DNA from: Rhodococcus opacus B4
Lineage (GTDB): Bacteria > Actinomycetota > Actinomycetes > Mycobacteriales > Mycobacteriaceae
Direction: 5' to 3'
Assembly: GCF_000010805.1 (NCBI RefSeq)
Contig: NC_012522.1
Span: 1,488,001 to 1,552,000 of the forward strand
Length of the DNA: 64,000 nucleotides
Shown here: one piece after another, positions 1 through 7,723 of the stretch
Position numbering within the stretch: position 1 is the first letter of the stretch
Layout: every line of letters starts with the position of its first letter
Program-made: the position numbers and the translations under genes
Notes under the pieces: generated by a model
What the model saw: only the letters and a program-made list of their open reading frames with translations
The model's database searches: none
Told to the model about the DNA's origin: nothing

Positions 1-489
1 GGCGGGGCATCGGGGCCCGACCAGCGCGAGCGCCCCCAGCACGAACGCGGTGTCGGTGGAGACCACGACGCCCCACGCGGCCGCCTCCTCCCCGGTCGGA
101 TTGAGTACCAGGAACAGGGCCGCGGGCAGCGCCAGACCGGCAATGGCGGCGAGGATCGGGACGGCGGCGCGGGAGCGGTCGGTGAGTTCGCCGATCGTCA
201 GCTCCCGTTTCACCTCCAACCCGACGACGAAGAAGAACAGCGTCATCAGCCCGTCGTTGACCCAGTGCTTCAGGTCGAGGCCGACGCTGTAGTCGCCGAT
301 CTGGATCGTCACCGGCGTGTGCCAGAACGACTCGTACGAATGACCGATGTTGGCCCACACCAGCGCGAGCACTGTCGCGACGAGGAGGAAGCCGGCCGAC
401 AGCTTGTCGTCGTCGGTGTCGTCGCGGATCTCGGCCAACCGCATCGACAGTCGCCGAAGTGTGGTGGGGCTGCTCTGGTCGACCGTCAT
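1..489 (-). CDS. nhaA: NhaA-type Na+/H+ antiporter, N-terminal part (truncated by window edge)
   Basis: Membrane antiporter exchanging sodium for protons to control pH and salt. The frame is open from an ATG at 489 to base 1, giving the first 163 residues with no stop, so the gene runs off the left edge. A hydrophilic N-terminus (1-30) is followed by hydrophobic segments. The NhaA hallmark VGLEVKRE is at residues 89-96 after a long FFF-containing helix, and STDTAFVLG at 144-152 holds the Asp (146) matching the ion-binding region of the Escherichia coli protein. The divergent gene starts at 607, leaving about 118 bp for both promoters. Family assignment is firm from the motifs; ion specificity is inferred. 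Confidence 0.9.
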   Translation of the reverse strand, partial: MTVDQSSPTTLRRLSMRLAEIRDDTDDDKLSAGFLLVATVLALVWANIGHSYESFWHTPVTIQIGDYSVGLDLKHWVNDGLMTLFFFVVGLEVKRELTIGELTDRSRAAVPILAAIAGLALPAALFLVLNPTGEEAAAWGVVVSTDTAFVLGALALVGPRCPA

Positions 490-606
490 GTGTCCCCTCG
501 CTTCCAGTTCCGCCGCTGGTCAGCCTAACGCCGCTGCCCATTAGCCGTTCCGATGTCCGATCTGGCGGCCCCGACTACCCGAACTCGCCCGCGATTCCAT
601 CTCGCC

Positions 607-2364
607 ATGGGATCGAAGCAGACGAGCAATCCGGGCCAGAAACGCGCGGCAAAGCAGAAGGCGCGCCAACGACGGAACCGCTCCACGGTGTCACCGATGT
701 TTCCCACTCCCGCCGTCGACCCGGCGCTCATCGACAGCTTCGTTCAGTGGCTGCGCGGCGGCGACCTCACCGACGATGCGGAGGTCTACGGACACCTCGT
801 CGAGTCGACACTCACGAACCTCGCGCACGCCCGCCCCGGTTTCCACGCCACCGGCTGGCTCCCCGCGGACGCGCATACCCTGCTCGAGGCCGCCGACGAA
901 TTCGTCGCGCAAGATTCCGACGACATGGACGACGTCGCCATGACGATCATCGCCTCCACGCTGACGTTCCTGAACTTTCTCGACGAAAATCGGCTGTGGA
1001 CCGGCAGCGAGGAGAACTTCACGCACTGCATCGAAGACCTCCTCGAATTCGTCGAGCCGGAACCACCCATCATTTTTCCGGACGACATCGCGCTTCCCGC
1101 CGTGGACGAAGAGGACGAACTTCGCGCCCTCCTCGCCCTTCCCGCGATCACGGCCCTCGCCGCACTTGTCGACTGGGTCGGCACAAGCATGCCCGTCACC
1201 TCCACGAAGGTACCCAAACCCGCCTCTCTTCCCGGTCTCGCCGACGCGCTGGGTATCGATCTCCAGGTCGACTCGGATGGATATCCGCGGGTCAGGAAAA
1301 TCCGCTCGATGCGCGATGTGCCCGCGATGATGACGTATTGGGACACCGCGGAAGAGGTCGGTCTCATTACCGTCAACTCCACGCGCGCGGTCCGCGGTCC
1401 GAACGCGGAGCTGATTGCCGACGACACGACGCCTGCCCTGCCGTTGATCCGTGCAGCCGTCACCGAATTCGTTCGCCGCCAATTCGTTTCGCAACCTGAC
1501 CATTTCGACCTCATGCAACTGACCGATCTCGTCGTGATGCAGGTGATCCTGGCGGGAATGACGTCGACGCCGTCCCCTGCCCCGACGGAGGACGCGCCCC
1601 TCGACGACGAGCAATCGATCATGGATGACTTCATCCATGATCGACTGGACGCGCTGGTGGATCAGAAGTGGCTGACCAAAGATGACGCCTACCGCGTTCC
1701 GTCTGCGCTGCAACCTGCCGTCCTTCGTGCCGTCCACCTCGCGAGTGCGGAAGCCGCGGACGCACTGCCCGTTGCGATGGATGCGCACATCACATTGCGG
1801 ATCTCACTGGAAGGCACCCATATTCCTGTCTGGCGCCGCATTCGGCTCGATGCCACGCTACCGCTCGACGCTTCCCATCACATCATCCAGTCGGCGTTCG
1901 GGTGGGAGAATTCTCATCTCCACGAATTCTCGGTAGGCCCCGCGCACTCGGGTGGCGGAGTATTCATCCCCGCTGACGACATCCCGCACCGCGACGTGGA
2001 AGGCCGGGCCGTCGCGGAGGAGGCTGTCCTCGTCGGTTCGTTGCTCGGCTCGGTCGGCGACCAGCTCACCTACCTGTACGACTTCGGTGACGACTGGATC
2101 CACCACATCGTCGTCGAAGCGGTCGACGCCCCCGACCCCGACTCCCCTGCCGCGCTATGCCTCGACGGAGGAAACATGGCGCCCTGCGAAGATTCCGGCG
2201 GCCCGTGGGGCTGGGCGGACAAGATCGAGGCCAGCGCCGACCCGCATCACGAGGAGCACGTGGAGATCCGGGAATGGCTGGGTCTGCGCCCCGGGCAGCA
2301 ACTCGATCCGACGTCGTTCGATCGAGACCGGGTCAATTCCGCCTTCGAGGCGTTGTTCGGGTAG
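607..2364 (+). CDS. Plasmid pRiA4b ORF-3-like domain protein (585 aa)
   Basis: Function unknown. The C-terminal part, about residue 392 onward, has the pattern of the pRiA4b ORF-3-like family: an opening LRISLEGTHIPVWRRI strand, then FGWENSHLHEF, LTYLYDFGDDW and CEDSGGPWGW. The first 25 residues are very basic (KRAAKQKARQRR), suggesting nucleic-acid contact or a flexible tail. The middle (30-390) is acidic and alpha-helical in composition with no motif I recognise. I use the ATG at 607; the same frame is open from 553, which would add 18 residues with a composition unlike the rest. It ends in a perfect 20-bp palindrome shared with the convergent neighbour. The domain is common in mobile and chromosomal contexts, and nothing here proves a role. 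Confidence 0.7.
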   Translation: MGSKQTSNPGQKRAAKQKARQRRNRSTVSPMFPTPAVDPALIDSFVQWLRGGDLTDDAEVYGHLVESTLTNLAHARPGFHATGWLPADAHTLLEAADEFVAQDSDDMDDVAMTIIASTLTFLNFLDENRLWTGSEENFTHCIEDLLEFVEPEPPIIFPDDIALPAVDEEDELRALLALPAITALAALVDWVGTSMPVTSTKVPKPASLPGLADALGIDLQVDSDGYPRVRKIRSMRDVPAMMTYWDTAEEVGLITVNSTRAVRGPNAELIADDTTPALPLIRAAVTEFVRRQFVSQPDHFDLMQLTDLVVMQVILAGMTSTPSPAPTEDAPLDDEQSIMDDFIHDRLDALVDQKWLTKDDAYRVPSALQPAVLRAVHLASAEAADALPVAMDAHITLRISLEGTHIPVWRRIRLDATLPLDASHHIIQSAFGWENSHLHEFSVGPAHSGGGVFIPADDIPHRDVEGRAVAEEAVLVGSLLGSVGDQLTYLYDFGDDWIHHIVVEAVDAPDPDSPAALCLDGGNMAPCEDSGGPWGWADKIEASADPHHEEHVEIREWLGLRPGQQLDPTSFDRDRVNSAFEALFG

Positions 2365-2370
2365 CGCGGG

Positions 2371-2390
2371 CGGGCGTCCGCGGACGCCCG
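2371..2390. terminator. Perfect 20-bp palindrome between convergent genes
   Basis: CGGGCGTCCGCGGACGCCCG is fully self-complementary and lies between the stop at 2364 and the convergent stop at 2392. It probably acts as a two-way terminator. There is no U-tract, as is usual in actinobacteria. Confidence 0.6.
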
Positions 2391-2391
2391 C

Positions 2392-2832
2392 TCAGACGTG
2401 GTTGTCGAGTACGAACTGGGTGAATCCCTTGCGGATCAGGCGCACGGCCTGCTTCTGCCCCTGCCGCAGCACGGACTTGGGCACCCACACCTTGGGCTCG
2501 ACCGACATGGTGAGGTGAACCGACGTCCCGCGCGCGGTGGGGGTCAGTCGGTACTCGCCCTCCTGACACTTCTGCTTGTCACTCTCGAGCAGCGTCCACG
2601 ACATCAGCTCGTCCCCGATCCACTTGTGTTCGGCCAGCTGCACGTCGGAGACGCCGAGGACGGCGAGCGTCATCCGCACGGTGCGGGGACGTCCGTCGTC
2701 GAACCGGGACTCCACCACGACCTTCTTGTGCACCGCCGACCATTCGGGAATGCGTTCGACCTCCACCAGAGCGGCCATCACCTGCTCCGGGGTTGCCTCG
2801 ATCTCGAACTCGCCTGACACCGACAACGCCAT
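2392..2832 (-). CDS. SRPBCC (START-like) superfamily protein, polyketide cyclase/dehydrase type
   Basis: A 146-residue one-domain protein with the START/Bet v1 helix-grip pattern: an opening strand MALSVSGEFEIEATPEQV, then the helix VMAALVEVERIPEWSAVHKKV, then alternating strands, and a long final helix after VPKSVLRQ. Members bind hydrophobic ligands or act as cyclases; mycobacterial and rhodococcal genomes have many paralogues of unknown ligand. I start at the ATG at 2832. The frame is open further upstream, but that extension would read through a palindromic repeat. The next gene on the same strand lies 82 bp upstream, with repeat C1 between them. No function can be assigned beyond the fold. 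Confidence 0.75.
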   Translation of the reverse strand: MALSVSGEFEIEATPEQVMAALVEVERIPEWSAVHKKVVVESRFDDGRPRTVRMTLAVLGVSDVQLAEHKWIGDELMSWTLLESDKQKCQEGEYRLTPTARGTSVHLTMSVEPKVWVPKSVLRQGQKQAVRLIRKGFTQFVLDNHV

Positions 2833-2869
2833 CTGGTGCTCTTCCTCTCGACGGATGTGTCTCCCCCAC

Positions 2870-2909
2870 GTGAGTGGCATTGCGTCCTCCAGCACGCTTT
2901 GCCACTCAC
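2870..2909. repeat. Intergenic palindrome, class C copy 1
   Basis: Arms GTGAGTGGCA (2870-2879) and TGCCACTCAC (2900-2909) are perfectly complementary around a 20-base loop. Two related copies follow at 3672 and 3917. The right half, CTTTGCCACTCACCTG, is the same in copies 1 and 2. It lies between two genes on the minus strand. Confidence 0.75.
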
Positions 2910-2914
2910 CTGGC

Positions 2915-3616
2915 CTACAGTTCGGACGCGTAGCGCTCCAGCATGGCAGCAAGCTCGCCGGGGCGCGCGAGTGCGGCGAGATGGCCCGTGTCGATGACGT
3001 CCGGAACGATGCCCAGCCGTTCCCGGACGATCCGCTGCATGAAGTCGAGCGGCAACATCCGATCACGGCTGCCGGCCACGACCCGCGTCTTCACGAACGG
3101 CCACGCCTCCGCCTGCCACACCGTCGCGAACGGCGTGTCCGACATGACCGGTGCCCCCTGACCGAACGCCTCCTCGGTAACGTCGTCGGGCACGTCGTGG
3201 AAGAACAGAGACTTCAGGTCGTTGGGTGCGTCCGGGTCGCGACCCTCCAGCACGTCGAACGCCCGCTTCGCCTCCGGCTGGCCGGTGTTCTCCCACCACC
3301 GCCCCGGCGCCTCCCCGGGCGCGGGCACCATCGGCGCCACCAGAACCAGCAGGTCGACGTCCACCTCGCCGCGTTGACAGACGATCGCCGCGGTGAACGC
3401 CGACATGGACTGCGCGACCAGCACGATCGCCCCCTCGACGTCCTCGACCGCATCGACGACGACGTCGGCGAACTCGTACTGACCCGCGTCGTCGTCCCCG
3501 TATGGGAGGTCGACGGCGATCACCGAGTGCCCGCTGCCCTCCAGGATCGGTGCGACGCGGTGCCAGTACCACGAGTCGGAGCCTGCGCCGGGCAGCAGAA
3601 CGAAGGTTGCGGGCAT
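2915..3616 (-). CDS. Alpha/beta hydrolase (233 aa)
   Basis: A single-domain hydrolase of EstC/salicylate-esterase type. The first strand and oxyanion loop are FVLLPGAGSDSWYWHRV (5-21). The nucleophile elbow is VAQSMSA (67-73), with Ser70 in a degenerate G-x-S-x-G position; the catalytic His is probably in DTGHLAAL near the C-terminus, after GSRDRMLP, which carries the acid. Members hydrolyse small esters; the substrate here is unknown. The ATG at 3616 begins the conserved fold directly. It is flanked by class C palindromes on both sides, so it is probably transcribed alone. Confidence 0.8.
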   Translation of the reverse strand: MPATFVLLPGAGSDSWYWHRVAPILEGSGHSVIAVDLPYGDDDAGQYEFADVVVDAVEDVEGAIVLVAQSMSAFTAAIVCQRGEVDVDLLVLVAPMVPAPGEAPGRWWENTGQPEAKRAFDVLEGRDPDAPNDLKSLFFHDVPDDVTEEAFGQGAPVMSDTPFATVWQAEAWPFVKTRVVAGSRDRMLPLDFMQRIVRERLGIVPDVIDTGHLAALARPGELAAMLERYASEL

Positions 3617-3671
3617 CTCGACTCATCTCCTGTTCCGGAACACGAACGGTCGAGTCGAGCCTAAGCGCTAC

Positions 3672-3712
3672 GTGAGCGGGAATGCGCGTCCGAGGACACT
3701 TTGCCACTCACC
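3672..3712. repeat. Intergenic palindrome, class C copy 2 (degenerate left arm)
   Basis: Left arm GTGAGCGG and right arm GCCACTCAC pair imperfectly. The right half CTTTGCCACTCACCTG is identical to copy 1, and the loop TGCGCGTCCGAGGACA resembles its loop, so the two are homologous and not chance hairpins. Confidence 0.65.
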
Positions 3713-3821
3713 TGTGGGGGGGGTGAAACGGCGGAGGGGCGGGCGCCGGTACACCCCATAGGTCGGACAGGTAAGCCCGGCCGCGCCGGGACCGACGACA
3801 CCTCCACAGAACCGAGCCGAC

Positions 3822-3899
3822 ATGTTTACCAACCACCTCTTCGGCGGAATGACCGAACAGGAAATCGACATCGAGATCGCCGACGAGCTGGCGGCCTGA
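3822..3899 (+). CDS. Possible 25-aa peptide or gene remnant
   Basis: An ATG-to-TGA frame of 25 codons between two class C palindromes encodes MFTNHLFGGMTEQEIDIEIA and a short acidic end. The composition (acidic, amphipathic, ordinary residues) is protein-like and not typical of GC-rich noise, and third positions are mostly G/C. There is no clear Shine-Dalgarno sequence upstream. It may be a small real peptide or the 3' relic of a lost gene. I cannot name a homologue. Confidence 0.25.
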   Translation: MFTNHLFGGMTEQEIDIEIADELAA

Positions 3900-3916
3900 C
3901 GCACGTTCCCCCGCAC

Positions 3917-3956
3917 GTGAGTGGCGCCACGCACCCCGGCACACTTCGCCGCTCAC
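3917..3956. repeat. Intergenic palindrome, class C copy 3
   Basis: Arms GTGAGTGGCG (3917-3926) and CGCCGCTCAC (3947-3956) pair with one mismatch around a 20-base loop, the same geometry as copy 1. The left approach CCCC..CACGTGAGTGGC also matches copy 1. Confidence 0.7.
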
Positions 3957-3975
3957 GTACGAATCGCGGTCACGC

Positions 3976-4932
3976 TCAGGGCCGATCGGCCGGTTTCCCC
4001 TTCCACACGGCACCCATCGCCAGCCGCTCGAGGTCGTCCGCTGAATATCCCGGCCAGCCGTGCAGGATCCGGCGCCACCCGTCCGGTACCGCCGACGCAC
4101 CCCACCGGGCACCGAGCAACCCACCCGCGATCGCCGCAGTGGTGTCGGTATCGTTGCCCGCCCGGACGGCCCGCTCGAGGGCCAGCCGAAGGTGATCCGG
4201 CCCCGAATCGTCGGCGCCGCTGATCGCCCACCACGCCGTCTGGAGGGCATGAACCACCCAGCCGTTCTTCGGGAAGTCGGCGGGTGTGCCGCGTTCCGCC
4301 TGGTCGAGCAGCGGTCCCCAGTACTCGCGGACCTCGGCCGGCGCGTCCCGCAGGTACCCCCGCACCCCGTCGAACGTCCCGAACAGCACCGCGTGCCGGA
4401 TCGCGTGGGACCACAGCCGGCACGCCTCGCCGGCACGCTGATCGTCGTGGGTGAGGGCGCCGATCTGGTACGCGGCCTCGGCGCACGCGTCGGCGTCGTC
4501 GAGATACGCCAGCGCGACCGGGGCCGTCCGCATCAGCGAACCGTTGCCGCCCTTCCTCCCCCTGACGCCGCGTGCCCGCTCCTGCATGGCCGCGGCCGAG
4601 CCGTCGCGGGCCGACAGCACGGCGCGCGTCTGATTGCCGACGTCGGGCGGGTTCGAATCGATCCACCGAATGAACTGCGCAGCAACGGCATCCAGTCCGT
4701 CACCCCGGCCGATGTCGACTCCCGACGCTGCCACCTCCGCGATGGCGACGGCCATCGACGTGTCGTCTGTCCACTCCCCCGGCGCCCAGTCGAACATGCC
4801 GCCCCCGACCATGTCGATCACCGCATCGGCAGCCGGGGTGGTGAACTCGTATCCCGCCCCGAGAGCGTCACCCGCAGCGGTGGCAATCAATACGCCTGCG
4901 GCCCGGTCGGTCTGACGTTCGGTCAACTCCAC
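3976..4932 (-). CDS. ADP-ribosylglycohydrolase (DraG family, 318 aa)
   Basis: Predicted to remove ADP-ribose from a protein or small molecule using a dinuclear metal centre. Metal- and substrate-binding motifs are all present: GDALGAGYE (21-29), WTDDTSM (54-60), GNGSLMR (129-135), THDD (161-164) and GNDTDTTAAIAGGLLGA (259-275). Length and motif order fit a complete family member. Start is GTG at 4932, preceded by AAGGGGGA. No partner transferase is adjacent, so the target is unknown; some family members instead act on ADP-ribosyl metabolites. It is flanked by a class C palindrome at the 3' side and appears monocistronic. Confidence 0.85.
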   Translation of the reverse strand: MELTERQTDRAAGVLIATAAGDALGAGYEFTTPAADAVIDMVGGGMFDWAPGEWTDDTSMAVAIAEVAASGVDIGRGDGLDAVAAQFIRWIDSNPPDVGNQTRAVLSARDGSAAAMQERARGVRGRKGGNGSLMRTAPVALAYLDDADACAEAAYQIGALTHDDQRAGEACRLWSHAIRHAVLFGTFDGVRGYLRDAPAEVREYWGPLLDQAERGTPADFPKNGWVVHALQTAWWAISGADDSGPDHLRLALERAVRAGNDTDTTAAIAGGLLGARWGASAVPDGWRRILHGWPGYSADDLERLAMGAVWKGKPADRP

Positions 4933-5052
4933 AGATCCCCCTTGAATCGAATTCGCTCCAAGATTAGATCATTATCGCTCTAACTGGCAAGCCTTCTGCG
5001 TGTCGGCATGTCGGCGTAGCGTCACGGGAACACTGTCGACGGAGGAGTGCTC

Positions 5053-5415
5053 ATGGCGGGCGAACTGTCGTTCTTCGAACTGGGCGTGGCCAACACTGAG
5101 CAGGGCCGAAAATTCTACTCGGCGTTGTTCGGCTGGGAATTCGAACCGGGACCCGGCGGATCGGGTTACTCGATCACAACCCCGAACGTGCCGGGCGGGA
5201 TCCACGGCGGCGAAGAAGGCGCCAGCCCCTACGTCTTCTTCCGGGTGCCGGACCTCGACGCCGCGGCCGAGCACGTGCTGGCACTCGGCGGCACAGTCGA
5301 CGCCGTGGATCTGGGCGACGATCCCGACTCGGTGGCGAAATTTGGGCGGTTCAAGTTGTGCCACGACGACCAAGGGTCCGCCTTCGGTCTGCACGAACCA
5401 CCCTCCGGCAGCTGA
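5053..5415 (+). CDS. VOC/glyoxalase-fold protein (120 aa)
   Basis: A small vicinal-oxygen-chelate protein with paired beta-alpha-beta modules: LSFFELGVANTEQGRKFYSA with FGWEF at the start, then YVFFRVPDLDAAAEHVLALGG, and a closing FKLCHDDQGSAFGLHE. The second half carries an acidic end typical of metal ligands, but the metal set is not obvious. Start is ATG 5053, six bases after GGAGGA; the in-frame GTG at 5047 lies against that site and is unlikely. It ends at a strong hairpin terminator. Substrate unknown; VOC proteins range from lyases to resistance proteins. Confidence 0.75.
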   Translation: MAGELSFFELGVANTEQGRKFYSALFGWEFEPGPGGSGYSITTPNVPGGIHGGEEGASPYVFFRVPDLDAAAEHVLALGGTVDAVDLGDDPDSVAKFGRFKLCHDDQGSAFGLHEPPSGS

Positions 5416-5456
5416 ATCAGCGCGCCCGGAACGGTGATTCCCGGGCGCGCTGATTC
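5414..5456. terminator. 16-bp stem hairpin between convergent genes
   Basis: GAATCAGCGCGCCCGG (5414-5429) and CCGGGCGCGCTGATTC (5441-5456) pair perfectly around an 11-base loop. It begins within the VOC stop codon and ends 12 bases before the convergent stop at 5468, so it can terminate both transcripts. Confidence 0.85.
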
Positions 5457-5467
5457 GGATCGATCGG

Positions 5468-5800
5468 TTACGGCTCGTTCGGCGAGTCGCCGCCGCCCTC
5501 GTCGCCGCTGTACGTAGCCGGTTGCGGCAGTCCGTCATCCGGGCCGTCGCACCAATTGTCGTACTGGTTATACGGTTCCGCACCCCACGCCGGGACGTTG
5601 TTCTCGTACGGTTCCGCCCAGTCGTCGCAACCAGCCGGGCCGTACGGCGGAACGCCGGGAGGCAGAGGCGCAACATTGTTGGGCGCCCGCACGGGTACGG
5701 CTGCCGAGTCGAGCGCGTCACCCCAGGCGACGCCGGATGCTCCCAAACCGATCGAGGCCGCGAACACAGCGACCGCAGCCAATCTCATGCCGACCTTCAT
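5468..5800 (-). CDS. Small secreted two-cysteine protein, paralogue 1 (110 aa)
   Basis: Sec-type signal peptide (MKVGMRLAAVAVFAASIGLG, cleavage probably near residue 27), then a short acidic, Pro/Trp/Asn-rich mature part with exactly two cysteines, Cys58 (GCDDWAEPYENN) and Cys84 (DNWCDGPDDGL), which could form a disulfide. The tail is Gly/Asp/Pro-rich. A second copy follows at 5968-6291, sharing signal peptide and core almost unchanged. The ATG at 5800 has GGGAGGC upstream. A 167-bp spacer separates the copies, so each may have its own promoter. Family and function unknown to me. Confidence 0.8.
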   Translation of the reverse strand: MKVGMRLAAVAVFAASIGLGASGVAWGDALDSAAVPVRAPNNVAPLPPGVPPYGPAGCDDWAEPYENNVPAWGAEPYNQYDNWCDGPDDGLPQPATYSGDEGGGDSPNEP

Positions 5801-5967
5801 CGTTGCCTCCCATAGGTGAATGACGCTGCCTAAGGGCTGTACCCAAAGACAACGTAAACAATCCTCGAAGGGCGAATTTCGTGGTTGAAATTTGACGGGC
5901 GGTCGGTTTCAGGTCACGACCGAGCTACACGACGGCACAGCGCCTCGTGCGCACGATCACCGTCGAA

Positions 5968-6291
5968 TCAAGGATTGACCGTCCGGCCTTGCTCGTCGTT
6001 GACCGGCGGCTGCTGCGCGGAAAGCCCGTCCTCGGGACCGTCGCACCAGTTGTCGAACTGGTTGTACGGATCGGTGCCCCACGCCGGGACGTTGTTCTCG
6101 TACGGTTCCGCCCAATCGTCGCATCCGATCGGCCCGTTCTGCGGGAACCCGGGTGGCATCGGTTGAATGACATCCGGCCGACGCACCGGCACCGCCGAGT
6201 CGAGACTGCCGCCCCAGGCGACACCGGATGCTCCCAATCCGATCGAAGCCGCGAACACTGCCACCGCGGCCACCCTCCTACCCATTCTCAT
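5968..6291 (-). CDS. Small secreted two-cysteine protein, paralogue 2 (107 aa)
   Basis: Tandem paralogue of the gene at 5468. The signal peptide RVAAVAVFAASIGLGASGVA is nearly identical, and the mature core keeps both cysteines (Cys57 in GCDDWAEPYENNVPAWG, Cys83 in NQFDNWCDGPEDGL). Only the linker (VPVRRPDVIQPMPPGFPQNG) and the tail diverge, which suggests the core is under selection. I choose ATG 6291 because GGAGG lies eight bases upstream; the longer in-frame start would prepend a non-signal-like stretch. Probably exported to the cell wall or medium; role unknown. Confidence 0.8.
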   Translation of the reverse strand: MRMGRRVAAVAVFAASIGLGASGVAWGGSLDSAVPVRRPDVIQPMPPGFPQNGPIGCDDWAEPYENNVPAWGTDPYNQFDNWCDGPEDGLSAQQPPVNDEQGRTVNP

Positions 6292-6388
6292 GATTGCCTC
6301 CGTTGGTTTCATGGCCTCCCCGGGTGCGGTACCCAGAAACCCGGAAAACAATCCTCGACGAGGTGTTTCGCCTGAGAAAATTCGACGA

Positions 6389-6868
6389 TCAGTCGGTTTC
6401 GGGGCGACAGCGCACGTACATCTCGGTCACCGACGTCAGCACCTGCTTGCCCGACGCGTTGAGAATCTCCGTCGCGACCGTCACCAACGCCCGTCCACGA
6501 CCGTCCCGATTCACGTCATCGATCACCAGGTTTCCGGTCAGCACGTCACCCGGCCGCACCGGCCGGAGGAAGTTGACGTCACGCATCCGGCTCCCGGCGA
6601 TGACGCTCCAGCGGGCATAGAGCGTGGTCGCAGACAGTCGCTGGCACACCGCGATCGTATGCACACCGCTCGCGATGAGCCCACCGAAATAGCCCTCATC
6701 TGCGGATTCACGATCGATATGGAACGACTGCGGATCCCACTGCCCCGCGAACTCGAGCACCTCCTCCTCGGTCACCGTGTAGGAGCCCAGCTCGAACTTC
6801 TCGCCGACCCCGAGGTCGTCCGCATAGACGACGTCACATTTGCTGCCCACTACCAACCGTCCGATCAT
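6389..6868 (-). CDS. MaoC-like hot-dog fold dehydratase (159 aa)
   Basis: Probable (R)-specific enoyl-CoA hydratase-type or dehydratase-like protein. The family signature FAGQWDPQSFHIDRESA lies in the first third, with the Asp/His pair (D..HID) that forms the active site, followed by FGGLIASGVHT and the C-terminal strands RDVNFLRPVRPGDVLTG. Length matches single hot-dog MaoC proteins. ATG 6868 is used; upstream in-frame codons add a Cys/Arg-rich stretch unlike the family. The likely role is in acyl-CoA metabolism, but no fatty-acid gene is adjacent. Confidence 0.8.
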   Translation of the reverse strand: MIGRLVVGSKCDVVYADDLGVGEKFELGSYTVTEEEVLEFAGQWDPQSFHIDRESADEGYFGGLIASGVHTIAVCQRLSATTLYARWSVIAGSRMRDVNFLRPVRPGDVLTGNLVIDDVNRDGRGRALVTVATEILNASGKQVLTSVTEMYVRCRPETD

Positions 6869-6964
6869 TCGCTCGAGCCCCCGGCACGGAGACTGCATTC
6901 GAGGATATGACCGCACGACGCCAGCGGCGACAGCGCCCTTCCGCCGGCGGCAGGACGGCGGTCG

Positions 6965-7723
6965 TCAGTTCTCGTCGTACCTCGGCCAGCCGGGATACGG
7001 CGCCAGCGTCGGGTAGGGGGTGTCGTGTGGGAGGTTGGCCTTCTGCGGTCGCGCATCCCTCGCATCGGGCATGCGCGAGTCGCACTCCGCGTACGCGCTC
7101 TGATCGCGCGCCGCCTGCTCGTGCTCAGCAATCTTCCAACCAGCAAATACATCCGCTGATGGAGCGCGCTCTGCGCCCTCCACAGCAAGCGGCTCAGAAG
7201 TGGTGGGCAAGGTCTGCTCAGGCGCTACTATCCTCAGAGTTTCGGCCTGAGGGGACGGACCTGTCAGATTGAAGAATCGCCCGTCCTTCTCCGCCATGAC
7301 GGTGTAGTTGCCCGAACACACGGTGGCGGCCCACCCGTCCTCGGTCGGTGCCAGCGCCAGAAGGTGCTCGAACTGGGTTCCGACTAGTCGTTCCAGTTCC
7401 AGATCGTTCCAATAGTCGAAGTCGACACGGTCGAGCTGCTGTGACGTCGCGTCAGCGAAACCTGGATAGCTTGCCGCCAACGCATGACCATGAATCGCGA
7501 GATAATACGACTCCATATACGCTCGGACCACTACGGCAGGTCTGCTGAATAAGTCGATACCGGCTTCTGCCGACCACCGAAAATTGTAGTTGACGTTCTC
7601 GGGAACGCTGTATCCCTTGACGACGGTTTTCGTGGTGCCGGTCGGCGTTGTCGCTTCATCGGGCCCACAGGCACTAACCGATAAGAGTACTGCGGCAAGG
7701 ACGGTCGCCATCCGAGCCCTCAT
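6965..7723 (-). CDS. Lipoprotein, third gene of EspC/WXG-like cassette (252 aa)
   Basis: N-terminal signal with lipobox LSVSAC and lipidation Cys19, so a membrane-anchored extracytoplasmic protein. The mature part (20-252) has a core with several Tyr/Trp (YNFRWSAEAGIDLF, YMESYYLAI, FDYWNDLELERLVG) and ends in a Pro-rich tail. The ATG overlaps the stop of the 783-aa gene by four bases (ATGA), so the two are translationally coupled. It may be an immunity, docking or surface partner of the large protein; that is inference. No named family recognised. Confidence 0.75.
   Translation of the reverse strand: MRARMATVLAAVLLSVSACGPDEATTPTGTTKTVVKGYSVPENVNYNFRWSAEAGIDLFSRPAVVVRAYMESYYLAIHGHALAASYPGFADATSQQLDRVDFDYWNDLELERLVGTQFEHLLALAPTEDGWAATVCSGNYTVMAEKDGRFFNLTGPSPQAETLRIVAPEQTLPTTSEPLAVEGAERAPSADVFAGWKIAEHEQAARDQSAYAECDSRMPDARDARPQKANLPHDTPYPTLAPYPGWPRYDEN

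Larger units (their letters stand above)
3617..3975. other. 359-bp gap holding two class C palindromes and a 25-codon ORF
   Basis: The space between the alpha/beta hydrolase start and the ADP-ribosylglycohydrolase stop contains palindromes at 3672-3712 and 3917-3956 and a short plus-strand ORF at 3822-3899. A G-run at about 3716-3722 sits beside the first palindrome. Nothing else is recognisable. The density of repeats suggests a repeat-prone or decayed spacer. Confidence 0.6.
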
